Below are positions 43,408 through 51,124 of a DNA stretch of 64,000 nt, piece by piece. The notes under the pieces were generated by a model, which worked only from the letters and a program-made list of their open reading frames with translations, was not told the origin of the DNA and ran no database searches. The position numbers and the translations under genes are program-made. Source of the stretch: Pseudomonas maioricensis (GTDB taxonomy: Bacteria; Pseudomonadota; Gammaproteobacteria; Pseudomonadales; Pseudomonadaceae). Within the stretch, counting starts at the first letter, position 1, and each line of letters opens with the position of its first letter. The stretch is taken from positions 1 to 64,000 of the forward strand of contig NZ_LOHG01000013.1 of the NCBI RefSeq assembly GCF_022790535.1, in the 5' to 3' direction.

Positions 43408-43692
43408 ATGAACTGCAATGAATCCGCTTCACCTACTGAAAACCTCACCAAACTCCAAGTCGTCAGCGCGATGTGCGCCTATCTAATGACAAGCTGGGAA
43501 GACCTCCCCGATGAAAACAAAGGCCCCCTGGGTTTTGATTTTGTCGTCGGCAGCGAAGCAGAGGAAGCCGCGATGAATCAATTGGCCCGGCTGTTCATGG
43601 AATATGCAGATTTGTCGTTTCGGCGGGCGTTGGTTGCCAGGCGCAGAAGGTTCGGTCTGGATGCTTATTCAGACTCCGCATTTGCTGGTTGA
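43408..43692 (+). CDS. Small hypothetical protein
   Basis: 94 residues, helical and acidic in the middle (LQVVSAMCAYLMTSWEDLPDENKGPLGFDFVVGSEAEEAAMNQLARLFMEYADLSFRRALVARRRRFGLD). It has no signal peptide or known domain. An in-frame ATG at 43330 would add 26 residues. No clear Shine-Dalgarno marks either start. It lies immediately upstream of the RsmX-like sRNA. Confidence 0.55.
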   Translation: MNCNESASPTENLTKLQVVSAMCAYLMTSWEDLPDENKGPLGFDFVVGSEAEEAAMNQLARLFMEYADLSFRRALVARRRRFGLDAYSDSAFAG

Positions 43693-43732
43693 TTGGTTGT
43701 TATCCAGGCCGTTTGAAAAGTCTCAATCCACA

Positions 43733-43750
43733 CATAGCCAAAGGCTTACA
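43733..43750 (+). promoter_or_regulatory. Possible GacA upstream activating site
   Basis: The half-site CTTACA (43745-43750), preceded by a degenerate left half, lies about 60 bases before the predicted RsmX start. That is the usual place of the TGTAAG-N6-CTTACA GacA box. A CATAAT -10 hexamer is at 43793. Confidence 0.35.
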
Positions 43751-43804
43751 CGCGATAGAGAAAAACAGCCATTTGCAGACCTGCCCGACAGGCATAATCT
43801 TGGA

Positions 43805-43921
43805 TCCAACCACTGACGAGCAGGAAGCCCGTCAGGATCAAGGATGATCGACCATGAAAGGATACTGCCGACAGGGAGTTGGAATGGTACTGGACAAAAA
43901 ACCCGCTTCGGCGGGTTTTTT
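43805..43921 (+). ncRNA. rsmX: RsmX-like CsrA/RsmA-sequestering small RNA
   Basis: About 117 bases with seven GGA motifs (43823, 43835, 43842, 43860, 43875, 43881, 43892). Three are presented in loops: GACG-A-GC(AGGAA)GC-C-CGTC, GATCA(AGGA)TGATC and CCGAC(AGGGA)GTTGG. It ends in a strong terminator (CCCGC-TTCG-GCGGG plus six T). This is the design of the GacA-controlled RsmX/Y/Z RNAs that titrate RsmA/RsmE. The CATAAT -10 at 43793 sets the start near 43805. The name RsmX rather than Y or Z is an inference from length and hairpin order. Confidence 0.8.
43895..43921. terminator. Terminator of the RsmX-like RNA
   Basis: Six A, CCCGC-TTCG-GCGGG, then six T: an intrinsic terminator that is symmetric and so bidirectional. 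Confidence 0.92.
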
Positions 43922-43992
43922 ATTGGGTGGTGGAAAGTGGGTGGGCAGGTGTATTCCCGTCGAGACAACCTGCATGACTTTTCTGCAGGCAC

Positions 43993-44020
43993 TAAAAAGC
44001 CGGCTTGTGGCCGGCTTCTC
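43993..44020 (-). terminator. Intrinsic terminator on the minus strand
   Basis: Minus strand AAGCCGGC-CACAA-GCCGGCTT followed by TTT. A second stem (CGAGC..GGTTTG / CAAACC..GCTCG, 44030-44058) lies just upstream on the same strand. This shows that a minus-strand transcript ends here, facing the RsmX RNA. Confidence 0.75.
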
Positions 44021-44061
44021 AAGGACGAGCTTGGTTTGTTTTTGGCAAACCGTGCTCGCCT

Positions 44062-44265
44062 TTAACAGGTGCGCTCAGCGAGTGGCGCTAATTTGGATGG
44101 TGACGCTGACCAGGTTTCAGTCTGGGCGTAACCGTCGGCGTCAAGGCGTTGTGTGCTTCGGGCCGGGATGGCGCAGAGGATACTGATGTTCGCGGCGCTT
44201 GCCCAGTCTTGAAACACTTTGTTGGAAGATCTGTCGTTAAGGCCGCTGGAGAAATGAAAGTCCAT
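44062..44265 (-). CDS. Possible small protein upstream of a minus-strand terminator
   Basis: 67 residues (MDFHFSSGLNDRSSNKVFQDWASAANISILCAIPARS...LAERTC), not recognisable. It is kept because it fills the space between the REPIN at 44284 and the intrinsic terminator at 43993 on the same strand. A GTG start at 44277 is an alternative. It could instead be an untranslated RNA. Confidence 0.3.
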   Translation of the reverse strand: MDFHFSSGLNDRSSNKVFQDWASAANISILCAIPARSTQRLDADGYAQTETWSASPSKLAPLAERTC

Positions 44266-44283
44266 CTGACGCGCCACGATTCT

Positions 44284-44356
44284 CTGTAGGAGCTGCCGAA
44301 GGCTGCGAAAGCGTTTTCATGACCGACCGATTCGCAGCCTTCGGCAGCTCCTACAG
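44284..44356. repeat. REPIN (GCCGAAGGCTGCGA type)
   Basis: Perfect GTAGGAGCTGCCGAAGGCTG arms. The interior (AAAGCGTTTTCATGACCGA) is close to those at 11583 and 21947. Confidence 0.88.
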
Positions 44357-44384
44357 ACAGGTGTCCACCCTGCGATGGATCGGC

Positions 44385-45110
44385 TCACCGAAACGGTATC
44401 GCATGCCGTCTTGTATTCAGCGTCGACCACCAGAACACCCATCCCAGCACGCGGATGCCTTGTTGCTCGATCTGTTCTGCCGTGAACAGTTCGTCGGGGT
44501 ATTCGGCGCTGTTGTGGCTGCGCAGGCGCAGGCCGCTGCCGGGTAGGCGGTAGAGGTATTTCACGCGCAACATGCCGCCGTGTTCCAGGGCGTACATTTC
44601 GCCATCAATGACGCGGGTCAGGCCGCGGTCGATGCCGAGCAGAGAGCCGTCCTGGATCTTGTCGGCCATGCTGTTGCCGACCATGGCGATGCAAATGGCG
44701 CTCTCGATGTTGATGTTCATGCTCTGCAGCACATGCAGCGGCAGGCGGATTTTCTTGCCGGGTGCTTCGGTGATGAGGGTGTCGCCAGCGTCCGATTCGG
44801 TTTCCTTGTAAACCGGAACTTCCACATCGCTGCGTAGCGAGCTGCGGCTAGAGTGAGGGCGCGCGTCGGAGTCGCCGCCGTTGTTTTCATTGGCAGAGTC
44901 GCAGGGGTGCTTGGGACCGTCGCCCGTGCGCAGCCAACGCGCGTTGACGGTTAATAGTTCAGCCACTTCATCGAGCCGGGCCATGGGAATGCCACGCTTG
45001 AACCAGTTATTCACATGCTGAGGCGTGACCTTCCGGTTGGCGGCGAAGTCCGTGGCTGAGAGGTGGCACTCCCGCAGGAGGGCGCGTAGTCGATCACCTG
45101 ATGTATTCAT
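44385..45110 (-). CDS. LexA/CI-like S24 repressor (PrtR type)
   Basis: 241 residues. The N-terminal helix-turn-helix is DRLRALLRECHLSATDFAANRKVTPQHVNNWFKRGIPMARLDEVAELLTVNARWLRTG. A linker follows, then an S24 domain with the catalytic Ser in MVGNSMADKIQDGSLLGIDR and Lys in GGMLRVKYLYR. The cleavage site is not obvious. PrtR-like repressors usually guard tailocins or prophages, but none is here. Palindromes at its own 5' end suggest autoregulation. Confidence 0.85.
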   Translation of the reverse strand: MNTSGDRLRALLRECHLSATDFAANRKVTPQHVNNWFKRGIPMARLDEVAELLTVNARWLRTGDGPKHPCDSANENNGGDSDARPHSSRSSLRSDVEVPVYKETESDAGDTLITEAPGKKIRLPLHVLQSMNINIESAICIAMVGNSMADKIQDGSLLGIDRGLTRVIDGEMYALEHGGMLRVKYLYRLPGSGLRLRSHNSAEYPDELFTAEQIEQQGIRVLGWVFWWSTLNTRRHAIPFR

Positions 45111-45126
45111 GGCAATGAGTTTACGG

Positions 45127-45170
45127 CGCTCGTTAGCGGGTTTAAATAAACGAGGTGTTCAAATGAGCGC
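45127..45170. promoter_or_regulatory. Nested palindromes upstream of the S24 repressor
   Basis: An outer inverted repeat (GCGCTC at 45127, GAGCGC at 45165) surrounds CTCGTT/AACGAG (45129, 45148) and a central GTTTAAATAAAC (45140). More GTTTA or TAAAC units occur at 45251, 45302, 45311 and 45343. These look like repressor half-sites. The rest of the 373-base gap up to ppa has no supported gene; a 30-codon frame from the ATG at 45163 is too short to call. Confidence 0.4.
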
Positions 45171-45438
45171 TGCGTCTGATTGTCGTATGAGCCCCGGGAT
45201 TACAGGGTTTTTCGGGCGGTGTAGGTTAATTCTGTCATCAGTTGGCGATAGGTAAACACTGCAGGTTTTGCTCGTTACCGAATGGCAGGGGGAAGGCGTT
45301 TGTTTATCGGGTTTAACGGCGGGAGTTGTTTGTTTGGCGAGTGTTTAACGAAAACCCGATTGTTTGCGCAGAAAAGTTAATCGGCGTGATTGTCAGGTGA
45401 GGAGATTCAAAAAAGAGGGGGCCTTGCGGGGAGAGTTA

Positions 45439-45468
45439 ACGGAGCATCTGTTGCAGATGCTCCGTTGA
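45439..45468 (-). terminator. Stem-loop after ppa
   Basis: ACGGAGCATCTG-TTG-CAGATGCTCCGT is a perfect 12-bp hairpin 16 bases past the ppa stop. It lacks a long U-run on the ppa strand, so it is either a weak intrinsic terminator or a stabilising 3' stem. Confidence 0.6.
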
Positions 45469-45483
45469 CGATGCAGCGATCGA

Positions 45484-46011
45484 TCAGCCTTTGTAGGCGG
45501 CAACCGATTTGGTGATCTCGGCACGGGCGGCGTCTGCGTTGCCCCAACCTTCGATTTTCACCCATTTGCCTTTTTCGAGATCTTTGTAGTTCTCGAAGAA
45601 GTGCTTGATCTGCTCCAGCAGCAGCGGAGGCAGGTCAGTGTATTCCTTCACATCGACGTACAGCTGGGACAGCTTGTCGTGTGGGACTGCGATGACTTTG
45701 GCATCGCCGCCGCCGTCGTCGGTCATGTGCAGGATGCCGACTGGACGGGCGCGGATAACCGAGCCTGGAGTAACCGGGTAAGGGGTTACAACCAGCACGT
45801 CGAGGGGGTCACCGTCGTCAGCCAGGGTGTTAGGGATGAAACCGTAGTTGGCCGGGTAGAACATCGGCGTCGCCATGAAGCGGTCAACGAACAGGCAATC
45901 GGAATCTTTGTCGATTTCGTATTTGATCGGCGCGTGGTTGGCCGGAATTTCGATCGCGACGTAGATGTCGTTCGGCAGGTCTTTACCGGCCGGAATCTTG
46001 CTGTAGCTCAT
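45484..46011 (-). CDS. ppa: Inorganic pyrophosphatase
   Basis: 175 residues of the soluble family I enzyme. It has the opening IPAGKDLPNDIYVAIEIPANHAPIKYEIDKD, the signature DDGDPLDVLVVTPYPV, and KVIAVPHDKLSQLYVDVKEYTDLP. It hydrolyses pyrophosphate to drive biosynthesis. It is monocistronic, with a hairpin after the stop. Confidence 0.97.
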   Translation of the reverse strand: MSYSKIPAGKDLPNDIYVAIEIPANHAPIKYEIDKDSDCLFVDRFMATPMFYPANYGFIPNTLADDGDPLDVLVVTPYPVTPGSVIRARPVGILHMTDDGGGDAKVIAVPHDKLSQLYVDVKEYTDLPPLLLEQIKHFFENYKDLEKGKWVKIEGWGNADAARAEITKSVAAYKG

Positions 46012-46135
46012 TGGGCATTGCCCCCCTTGATTGACCAGACGGCTTTGGCTGGTTAAGCCAAAAAGTGGGCCGGATTATAGGCATATTCTGTTGGTGTTGC
46101 CACGCGTGGCCATCGGCCTGGCGAGCCTGCAGGCG

Positions 46136-46948
46136 TTAGTCCTGATTCTGGTAGGAAGGTTCATCACGCTGCAGGGTTTGCAGGCGGCTGAGCGGGTCCT
46201 GACGATAGAAGGCTCTGAGCTGCTGATACACCGCCGGGTAGGTCTCGGCCAATAGATCCGGTGCGCAGAAGAAGTACTCGCTGGTCACGGCAAAAAACTC
46301 GGCGGGATCTTCGGCAGCGTACGGATCGATGACGGTTTCAACGTCTGGATGCGCATCGAGTTGGTGGTTCATGTCGTCATAGGCGTGCTGCATGACGCTG
46401 GCCCACTGGCTGACCTGCATGTCGCCATGCAGCGGCGGCAGGCCGTTGGCGTCGCCGTTGAGCATGTCGAGCTTGTGCGCCAGTTCGTGGATTACCAGGT
46501 TGTATGGCTCCCAGTTGCCGCTGGACAGCACGCCGGGCAGCGCGAGGATGACCGGGCCTTGCTGCCAGGCTTCGCCACTGTGCTCGCCGTCCCATTCGTG
46601 TTCGATACCGCTGGGATCGCGGTGGCGCTGCGGGCTGACGAAGTCGTCGGGATAAATCACCAGCTCGTGAAAACCCTGATACCAGTTCAGATCGCCAAGG
46701 TTGAGCAATGGCAGTTGCGCCTGAGCGGCGAGATGCAGGCGTTGTTCGTCACTAAGCTCAACGCCCGGCAGGCAGGTGATGTGCTTGTCCTGCAGAAACA
46801 GCACGCTGTTTTCCAACAGTAAAGCGCTTTGCTCGGCGCTCAGGCCATCAAGAATCGGCAAGCCCAGTCGCACCCGTTGCCAGAGCTCCGGGCCGACCGG
46901 GTTTCTTGCCAGCCTGCGTTGCCGACGCCATTGGTTGAAAGACCACAT
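46136..46948 (-). CDS. mtfA: MtfA-family zinc peptidase (M90)
   Basis: 270 residues. Zinc motif HELAHKLDMLNGDANGLPPLH, with the downstream glutamate region AAEDPAEFFAVTSEYFF. The N-terminal FNQWRRQRRLARNPVGPELWQRV is typical of MtfA (Mlc titration factor). In E. coli MtfA binds the repressor Mlc; no Mlc gene is in this window. It follows dedA by 3 bases, so the two are probably cotranscribed. Confidence 0.9.
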   Translation of the reverse strand: MWSFNQWRRQRRLARNPVGPELWQRVRLGLPILDGLSAEQSALLLENSVLFLQDKHITCLPGVELSDEQRLHLAAQAQLPLLNLGDLNWYQGFHELVIYPDDFVSPQRHRDPSGIEHEWDGEHSGEAWQQGPVILALPGVLSSGNWEPYNLVIHELAHKLDMLNGDANGLPPLHGDMQVSQWASVMQHAYDDMNHQLDAHPDVETVIDPYAAEDPAEFFAVTSEYFFCAPDLLAETYPAVYQQLRAFYRQDPLSRLQTLQRDEPSYQNQD

Positions 46949-46951
46949 GCC

Positions 46952-47599
46952 TTAGCGGGCGTCCGCCGTGCGACTCAAGCGGCTGCGTACGACGCTGATG
47001 ATCATTGGCAGCAGTGAGATCAGAATGATTGCCAGCACCAGTACCGACAGGTTTTTCTTGATGAACGGCACGTTGCCAAAGAAGTACCCGAGGGTGACCA
47101 GACTGCCGACCCACAGCACCGAACCCAGCACGCTGAAGCCGAGGAAACGCGGGTAATGCATTTTGCCAACGCCTGCGACAAAGGGAGCGAAGGTGCGAAT
47201 GATCGGCAGGAAGCGGGCGAGGGTGACGGTTTTGCCGCCGTGGCGGTCGTAGAACTCGTGGGTGCGGGCCAGATAGTCGCGGCGGAAAATCTTCGAGTTG
47301 GGGTTCTGGAAGAGTTTCTCGCCTGCGGTGCGGCCAATGATGTAGTTGGTGCTGTCACCAATGATCGCTGCCGACATCAGCAAACCGGCCAGCAAGACCG
47401 GATCCATGCCGCCACCGGCCGCTACGGCGCCCGCAATAAACAGCAACGAATCGCCTGGCAGGAAGGGCATCACCACCAGGCCGGTTTCGCAAAAAATCAC
47501 CAGAAACAGGATCGCGTAGACCCAGGTGCCGTAGTTGGTCACCAGCAGGTCGAGGTAAACGTCCAGGTGCAGAATAAGATCGAGCGGGTTGAAATCCAT
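46952..47599 (-). CDS. DedA family membrane protein
   Basis: 215 residues. It has the DedA/VTT domain with VMPFLPGDSLLFIAGAVAAGG, DSTNYIIGRTAGEKLFQNPNSKIFRRDYLARTHEFYDRHGGKTVTLARFLPIIRTFAPFVAGVGKMHYPRF, and a final helix. DedA proteins are thought to flip undecaprenyl phosphate or phospholipid and support proton-motive force. I start at MDFNPLD (47599), since the longer ORF from a GTG lacks the family N-terminus. Confidence 0.9.
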   Translation of the reverse strand: MDFNPLDLILHLDVYLDLLVTNYGTWVYAILFLVIFCETGLVVMPFLPGDSLLFIAGAVAAGGGMDPVLLAGLLMSAAIIGDSTNYIIGRTAGEKLFQNPNSKIFRRDYLARTHEFYDRHGGKTVTLARFLPIIRTFAPFVAGVGKMHYPRFLGFSVLGSVLWVGSLVTLGYFFGNVPFIKKNLSVLVLAIILISLLPMIISVVRSRLSRTADAR

Positions 47600-47732
47600 G
47601 TATGGCACCAATAGCGGAGACCCAAACCGGGTCACGTGCGGAAGTAACTACTGAGGAGGTTGCGGCGCGATTATAGAAGCAGAATGGGTGGGGAGGGGGA
47701 AACTGACCTGTTTACCTTAGGTCGTGCGGTTG

Positions 47733-47825
47733 CTGTAAGAGCGAGGCTTGCCCGCGATGAACGATTACGCGGTCTGTCTGACGTAACTCAGCGCCTGAAT
47801 CGCGAGCAAGCTCTGCTCCCACAAG
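47733..47825. repeat. REPIN (CTTGCCCGCGA / CTTGCTCGCGA arms)
   Basis: First of two REPINs in the 408-base gap between dedA and the GNAT gene. The left arm has a GTAAGAG variant. Confidence 0.8.
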
Positions 47826-47890
47826 GAGTGACGGCGGAATTCGGTGCCTGTTGTCATGTGGCAAAGCTCATCTTGAGCCTGACACCGCAC

Positions 47891-47984
47891 TCGTGGGAGC
47901 GAATTCATTCGCGAAGAGGCCGGTACATTCAATGCATTTGTGTCGCCTGCGCTACCGCCTTCGCGAATGAATTCGCTCCCACCA
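47891..47984. repeat. REPIN (GAATTCATTCGCGAA type)
   Basis: Arms GTGGGAGCGAATTCATTCGC and complement: a separate REP family from its neighbour 65 bases away. No gene is visible in the remaining spacer. Confidence 0.85.
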
Positions 47985-48007
47985 GGGAGATTCCTATAAC
48001 CGTTTTT

Positions 48008-48466
48008 TCAATCCTCACTGATCGGCAAGACGTAATTCTTGAACTGGGTGTCTTCGCGAAACCCGATCGATTCGTAGACCTTTTGCGCCACTTCGTTGTT
48101 GCTGCTGGTAGACACGCGCATGCGGACTGCCTGGGTGTCTTTGGCCATTTTCTTTGCGGTACGCATGAGGTGGTCGGCCACCAGTTGGCGACGAGCGTCT
48201 TCGGCCACATAGATATCGTTGAGGATCCACACGCGTTTCAGCGAAAGTGACGAGTAGCTTGGATAGAGCTGACAAAAGCCCAGCAGCTTTTTGTCATCAT
48301 CGGCAGCCAGCGCCAGGTAGATCACTGATTCATCCCGACTCAGGCGTTTTTCGAGGAAGGCGCGGGAAGAGTCGGGGAACGGCAGTTCGCCATAGAATTC
48401 CCGGTATTTGACGAATAGCGGGGCTAGCAGGTCCAGGTGTTCCAGTGTGGCTTTAATGATCCGCAT
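48008..48466 (-). CDS. GNAT family N-acetyltransferase
   Basis: 152 residues. It has the N-terminal MRIIKATLEHLDLLAPLFVKYREFYG, the acetyl-CoA motif region IYVAEDARRQLVADHLMRTAKKMAKDTQAVRMRVSTSSNNEVAQKVYESIGFRED (the Q/RxxGxG/A motif is altered to RRQLVA) and the conserved YESIGF strand. The substrate is unknown. Confidence 0.88.
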   Translation of the reverse strand: MRIIKATLEHLDLLAPLFVKYREFYGELPFPDSSRAFLEKRLSRDESVIYLALAADDDKKLLGFCQLYPSYSSLSLKRVWILNDIYVAEDARRQLVADHLMRTAKKMAKDTQAVRMRVSTSSNNEVAQKVYESIGFREDTQFKNYVLPISED

Positions 48467-48554
48467 GGTTGGGCCTCAACTTCTCGATGACGAATGTTCA
48501 ATCAGGCTGCTTGCCCGATGCTGGCGAATGAGTTTAGAAAGCACAATCTAATGC

Positions 48555-49415
48555 TCAGTCCGACGGGCCCGCGAGTAGAAAGTTACCTTTCGTGTTGAGC
48601 GGCTCGTCAGATTCCAGGCTATTGAGCTGTGCATCGTCCTTGAGATTAACCCCGGACAACCCCCGTTTGGAGGCTTCTCGCATCAAGTAAAGCAGACGGT
48701 GCGCGGCAAGCCCGTAACTCAGCCCTTCAAGTCTCACATTCGAGATGCAGTTGCGGTGCGCATCATTGAGGCCAACCTTGGGCGCATAGGTGAAATACAG
48801 GCCAAGGCTGTCGGGCGAACTCAGGCCGGGGCGTTCGCCAATCAGGATGACTGACATTTTTGCGCCGAGCAGTTCGCCGATCTCGTCGGCAATGGCCACA
48901 CGACCTTGTTCAACCAGAATAACCGGAGAGAGTGTCCATCCTTCGGCGCTGGCCAGCTCCTCCATGCGCGCCAGAAATGGCACGGTGTGACGATGCACCG
49001 CCAGTGAAGACAGGCCGTCGGCAACCACCACGGCTATATCAATTCCACCAGGATGAGCCGATGCATAGTCACGCAGGGTTTGTGCGGAGGCTTCGTCCAG
49101 GCGTCGGCCCTTATCCGGGCGTTGCAGATAGCTGTCCCGGTCCGCTGCGGCGCTGTGCAGATACAGGGTCTCGCGGTTTTTGGCCGCCAGTTGTTCGCTT
49201 AACGCCGCGTGATCGAACGGCAAGTGCACGGCGTCCCGGGCCTGGGCATGGGCAAACTGGAAATCCAGCTGTGCACGGGTCGGCAAGCTAGTGCCGGTGC
49301 GACCCAAGGCAATGCGTGCGGGTGTCAGGGTGCGCAGCTCCAGCCAGGGGTTTGGGCTGTTGTCGAGGGTGTTATCGGAAGCGTCGTTCAGTTCGCTCAT
49401 GGTTTCCTCACTCAT
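48555..49415 (-). CDS. eutC: Ethanolamine ammonia-lyase small subunit EutC
   Basis: 286 residues. It contains LRTLTPARIALGRTGTSLPTRAQLDFQFAHAQARDAVHLPF, DIAVVVADGLSSLAVHRHTVPFL, IADEIGELLGAKMSVILIGERPGLSSPDSLGLYFTYAPKVGLNDAHRNCISNVR, all hallmarks of EutC. With EutB it forms the cobalamin-dependent lyase that turns ethanolamine into acetaldehyde and ammonia. The ATG overlaps the eutB stop (ATGA). Confidence 0.96.
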   Translation of the reverse strand: MSEETMSELNDASDNTLDNSPNPWLELRTLTPARIALGRTGTSLPTRAQLDFQFAHAQARDAVHLPFDHAALSEQLAAKNRETLYLHSAAADRDSYLQRPDKGRRLDEASAQTLRDYASAHPGGIDIAVVVADGLSSLAVHRHTVPFLARMEELASAEGWTLSPVILVEQGRVAIADEIGELLGAKMSVILIGERPGLSSPDSLGLYFTYAPKVGLNDAHRNCISNVRLEGLSYGLAAHRLLYLMREASKRGLSGVNLKDDAQLNSLESDEPLNTKGNFLLAGPSD

Positions 49416-50806
49416 CCCAGATGCGCCAATGCGTGACGGAAGGCGGGTGGCAGGCTTTCACCAAAGCGCACATGGCCGTCGGCCTGAGTGAAGATGCCCA
49501 TTTTTTCCAGCCATGCTTCGTATTCCGGCGCAGCCCGCAGGCCGAGAGTCTGCCGGGCGTAAAGTGCGTCATGGAACGAGGTGGTCTGGTAGTTGAGCAT
49601 GATGTCGTCGGAGCCGGGGATGCCCATGATGAAGTTGATGCCAGCCACGCCCAGCAGCGTCAGCAGGGTGTCCATGTCGTCCTGGTCGGCTTCGGCGTGG
49701 TTGGTGTAGCAGATGTCACAACCCATGGGCACGCCCAGCAGCTTGCCGCAGAAGTGATCTTCGAGCCCGGCGCGGATGATCTGCTTGCCGTTGTACAGGT
49801 ATTCCGGGCCGATGAAGCCCACCACGGTATTGACGAGAAACGGGTTGAAGTGGCGGGCCACTGCATAGGCGCGGGTTTCACAGGTTTGCTGATCGATGCC
49901 GTGATGCGCGTTGGCCGACAGGGCGCTGCCTTGCCCTGTCTCGAAATACATCAGGTTCTGGCCCTGCGTGCCTCGGTTGAGGCTCAAGCCAGCTTCATAG
50001 CCTTCCTGCAACAGATTCAGGTTGATGCCGAAGCTGGAGTTGGCCGCTTCGGTGCCGGTAATCGACTGGAAGACCAGGTCCACCGGTACGCCACGGTTGA
50101 TGACCTCAATCGAGGTGGTGACGTGGGTCAGCACGCAGGCCTGAGTCGGGATTTCGTAGCGCTGGATGATCGCGTCGAGCATTTCCAGCAGCGCGACGAT
50201 GGACGAGGTGCTGTCGGTGGCCGGGTTGATGCCAATCATGGCGTCGCCGTTGCCGTACAGCAGGCCGTCGAGAATGCTTGCAGCGATGCCGGAAGGTTCG
50301 TCCGTCGGGTGGTTGGGTTGCAAGCGTGTCGATAAACGACCGCGCAGGCCAAGTGTGCCGCGAAATTTGGTGACCACGCGAATCTTCTGCGCCACCAGTA
50401 CCAAGTCCTGAACGCGCATGATCTTCGACACGGCGGCTGCCATTTCCGGTGTCAGGCCGGGGGCGAGTGCGCGCAGGCTGGTTTCGTCTGCTTTGTCGCT
50501 GAGCAGCCAGTCGCGAAAGCCGCCCACGGTCAAATGGCTTACAGGGGCAAAAGCCTGCTTGTCGTGGGTATCGATGATCAGCCGGGTGACTTCGTCCTGC
50601 TCGTAAGGAATCAGCGCTTCTTCGAGGAAGTGCTTGAGGGGAATGTCTGCCAGCGCCATTTGCGCGGCAACCCGCTCGCCGTCATTCAACGCCGCTACGC
50701 CCGCCAGAAAATCCCCCGAACGCGCCGGACTGGCCTTGGCCATCACGTCCTTGAGGTTATCGAAGCGATACGTCTGTGCGCCGACGGAGTGGGAAAAGCT
50801 TGCCAT
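49412..50806 (-). CDS. eutB: Ethanolamine ammonia-lyase large subunit EutB
   Basis: 464 residues, TIM barrel. It contains ANPATDSTSSIV-like INPATDSTSSIVALLEMLDAIIQRYEIPTQACVLTHVTTSIEVINRGVPVDLVFQSITGTEAANSSFGI, NLMYFETGQGSALSANAHHGIDQQTCETRAYAVARHFNPFLVNTVVGFIGPEYLYNG, and DIMLNYQTTSFHD. It is the catalytic subunit partnered with eutC. The ATG at 50806 has GGAG 8 bases upstream. No microcompartment genes or reactivase (EutA) are adjacent, so this is the short Pseudomonas-type pathway. Confidence 0.96.
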   Translation of the reverse strand: MASFSHSVGAQTYRFDNLKDVMAKASPARSGDFLAGVAALNDGERVAAQMALADIPLKHFLEEALIPYEQDEVTRLIIDTHDKQAFAPVSHLTVGGFRDWLLSDKADETSLRALAPGLTPEMAAAVSKIMRVQDLVLVAQKIRVVTKFRGTLGLRGRLSTRLQPNHPTDEPSGIAASILDGLLYGNGDAMIGINPATDSTSSIVALLEMLDAIIQRYEIPTQACVLTHVTTSIEVINRGVPVDLVFQSITGTEAANSSFGINLNLLQEGYEAGLSLNRGTQGQNLMYFETGQGSALSANAHHGIDQQTCETRAYAVARHFNPFLVNTVVGFIGPEYLYNGKQIIRAGLEDHFCGKLLGVPMGCDICYTNHAEADQDDMDTLLTLLGVAGINFIMGIPGSDDIMLNYQTTSFHDALYARQTLGLRAAPEYEAWLEKMGIFTQADGHVRFGESLPPAFRHALAHLG

Positions 50807-50963
50807 ACACAATCTCCATGACGCCCCGGTTCAAGTGCGGAGCGAATGCAGCAAAGTAAGCAATTAATACTCCATCACGGGGCAAGGTGCCAATTACCGG
50901 GGGTGGCGTGTCGTGAATGCATTGGGTGGCGGCGGTTTGTGAACCAATTTGGTGCCCCATCCT

Positions 50964-51055
50964 CCTGTAGGAGTGAGCTTGCTCGCGATAGGGTGTCTCA
51001 GTCGCAAAGCTCACGACTGACCTGACGCAATCGCGAGCAAGCTCACTCCTACAGG
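50964..51055. repeat. REPIN (GTAGGAGTGAGCTTGCTCGCGA type)
   Basis: Perfect inverted arms in the 318-base gap between aldehyde dehydrogenase and eutB. Nothing else is recognisable in that gap; it may attenuate transcription between the two. Confidence 0.9.
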
Positions 51056-51124
51056 TCGCGGGTTTGTGCGATAGAGGTCTGTCCAGGCATGAATGGCCTG
51101 CGAAGAGGCCATTCATTTTCCGCC

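Noticed and set aside
44385..45110. Tailocin or prophage region around the S24 repressor
   Set aside because: No holin, tail, lysis or integrase genes are present on either side.
45163..45255. 30-residue ORF divergent from the S24 repressor
   Set aside because: It has a fair ribosome-binding site but is too short and has no recognisable content; kept only as an observation.
49316..50335. 339-codon plus-strand frame over eutB/eutC
   Set aside because: Antisense shadow of eutB and eutC, both of which have full family motifs.
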